Source: Ichthyosporea sp. XGB-2017a
Taxonomy: Eukaryota > Opisthokonta > Ichthyosporea
Assembly (NCBI GenBank): GCA_002811675.1
Contig: PDIM01010373.1
Location: forward strand, 13,546-77,545
Direction of reading: 5' to 3'
DNA length: 64,000 nt
Shown: in pieces, positions 63,001-64,000 of the stretch
Layout of the letters: each line of letters opens with the position of its first letter
Numbering within the stretch: the stretch's first letter is position 1
The notes under the pieces: model-generated
Databases searched by the model: none
What the model was told of the DNA's origin: nothing
What the model saw: only the letters and a program-made list of their open reading frames with translations
Program-made: the position numbers and the translations under genes

Positions 63001-64000
63001 CTTCGATATATCCACTTGGGCTTTCAATTGAAAACCCAGCTTCGGTAAAATATGACTTGTCAGACTCAGTCTCCTCAAAGTCTTCCAGTATTTCAGCTCC
63101 TAGAGACTTTGGTGCCTTAACAGGAACCCAACTTTTATCTATCCCTTCTTCAAGAATCTTAAAGGGAAACCCCAGGTTTCCAATATTACAAATTTTCAGA
63201 TGATTAGCTATATTATGATTCATTCTACAAAGGCCAAAATTTACATTCTTAGAATTTTCTTCTACAAACATAATAGCTTTTCCTCCAACTCCGTTTACAT
63301 AGCCCATTATATCTTTAACCCCGTTCGAGCACACTAAGATTGCCGAATGAACTTTTTCATATACTTCAGGCTTGAATATTACTTTTGTTTCTAAGGTCTG
63401 TCCAATAGCAAGCACTCCCGATGCCCCTTCCAATGAGAACGCCGTCTCGTTGCTAGGGGTCATATACACGTTATTTATCTTTACAGCATTCTGAGTTCTA
63501 TGAGAGCACTTTTGCATAAGAGAGAACTTAAAGTCCATTTCAACTGTACCCTCGTTTGCAAGAAAGATATTCTTAGCAAAAGATTCACCAATATGCCCGA
63601 TTCCAAAATCTAAATCATCCATGATACCATATGGCTCTAAAGAAAGCTTCGGCACTCCAACCTGAGCCGTTAGATAGATGGGAAACGTCTGTCTTGTCTC
63701 AACCGCTTTTACAGTCATAACAGAATCAAGTTTTTCAACCTTTGATGGCTTGTAACTGATTTTTACGTCCACGTAGCTTTTGGGTCCGATGACTATTCCA
63801 CCAGGTATGTCGCTTTCATCTAATTTGGAACTTGTTCCAACCGCACCCATGCCTTCTGCCATTAATTTACCAGCTGCTATTCTACCTTCTTTTGTGCTCA
63901 ATACACCTTTTTCAATATCATAACTAGCTATTACGCGCGTCCCCAAGCCGGATACGAGACTTGTTCCCATTGCGGCTAAAGCTTCTTTATCATATTCGGA
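57051..64000 (-). CDS. HYDIN-like multi-ASH-domain ciliary protein, 5' end outside the window
   Basis: Runs off the right edge, open to base 64000; a codon before the first visible ATG is still in frame. The main exon (64000-57614) encodes over 2100 aa. Two more exons follow: 57520-57305 and 57233-57051, with introns 57613-57521 and 57304-57234, both phase 0, which replaces the read-through end. Repeated immunoglobulin-like ASH/MSP modules recur, each with a strand like LDFGI..., a turn of N.G-(T/S)-V, and V-x-F-x-P: examples DFGIGHIGESFAKNIF, NFGLLNIGNQDEIL, DFGNCMMDKDT, NFGIFDKNG, DFGVCAVNYPTTKSF. Such chains form HYDIN and other central-apparatus proteins (CFAP47, CFAP65, DLEC1). The C-terminal third is helical, Ser-rich and acidic. 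Family member cannot be fixed; HYDIN-like is a class name. Confidence 0.75.

Overview
The window looks like nuclear DNA from a unicellular, flagellated eukaryote. Protein genes lie on both strands, the standard code is used, and introns are short (about 70-160 nt) with GTAAGT-type donors. Intergenic DNA is AT-rich with many A/T homopolymers. Gene content is mixed. DENND5-type DENN-RUN-PLAT-RUN, PNUTS with a TFIIS N-domain, a KIF20-like kinesin-6, an RDM1-like RRM/RAD52-motif protein and an ELM2-SANT corepressor point to an opisthokont. Histidinol-phosphate aminotransferase and an LCL2-like secreted protein recall fungi. A giant HYDIN-like ASH-domain protein implies a cilium. The best guess is an early-branching opisthokont (unicellular holozoan or zoosporic fungal relative). 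This is inference; no rRNA or other marker gene was found.

Layout. 1-4.1 kb: gene-poor DNA with a decayed, internally inverted Ty3/gypsy-like retrotransposon. 4.1-16 kb: RTCA (-) diverging from THADA/TRM732 (+), which converges on DENND5 (-). 16.9-25.6 kb: AIG2/GGCT-like (+), LCL2-like (-), PNUTS (-), methylmalonyl-CoA epimerase (+), GNA1 (-) and HIS5 (+). 25.6-34.4 kb: a C-terminal relic of a duplicated phosphatase gene, the intact alkaline-phosphatase-superfamily gene, SIL1 (+) and a TmcB-like membrane PAS protein (-). 34.8-37.4 kb: a LINE cut by a 100-N assembly gap. 37.8-46.8 kb: kinesin-6 (-) diverging from an RDM1-like gene (+) across a promoter with a perfect E2F consensus, then a RING-H2 protein with SUMO-interacting and UIM-like motifs (+), converging on V-ATPase subunit B (-). 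47.5-57 kb: a secreted kelch/BNR protein (-), a small predicted ubiquitin-like protein (+), an EF-hand/coiled-coil protein (-) and a PWWP-C2H2-ELM2-SANT-Cys4 chromatin protein (+). 57-64 kb: the HYDIN-like ciliary protein (-), running off the right edge.

Splicing was worked out by hand. Nine genes need introns to give family-consistent proteins: RTCA, AIG2-like, LCL2-like, PNUTS, MCEE, HIS5, TmcB-like, V-ATPase B and the HYDIN-like gene (3' end). Two more, RDM1-like (5 exons) and PWWP-ELM2-SANT (6 exons), were assembled from pieces no single open frame reveals. Several first exons are tiny (2, 7, 16 and 25 codons). Very long genes (THADA, DENND5, kinesin) have no visible intron. Genes are packed tightly: convergent stops lie 54-73 bp apart in three pairs.

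No operon-like pathway or defence system is visible. The genes are mostly housekeeping, with RNA/tRNA maturation (RTCA, THADA), ER and secretion (SIL1, LCL2-like, GNA1), chromatin/transcription (PNUTS, PWWP-ELM2-SANT), division and repair (kinesin-6, RDM1-like) and cilium (HYDIN-like) represented. The most unusual items are the PWWP-ELM2-SANT architecture, the RDM1-like gene with its shared E2F promoter, the SUMO-targeted-ligase-like RING protein and the rearranged retroelement.
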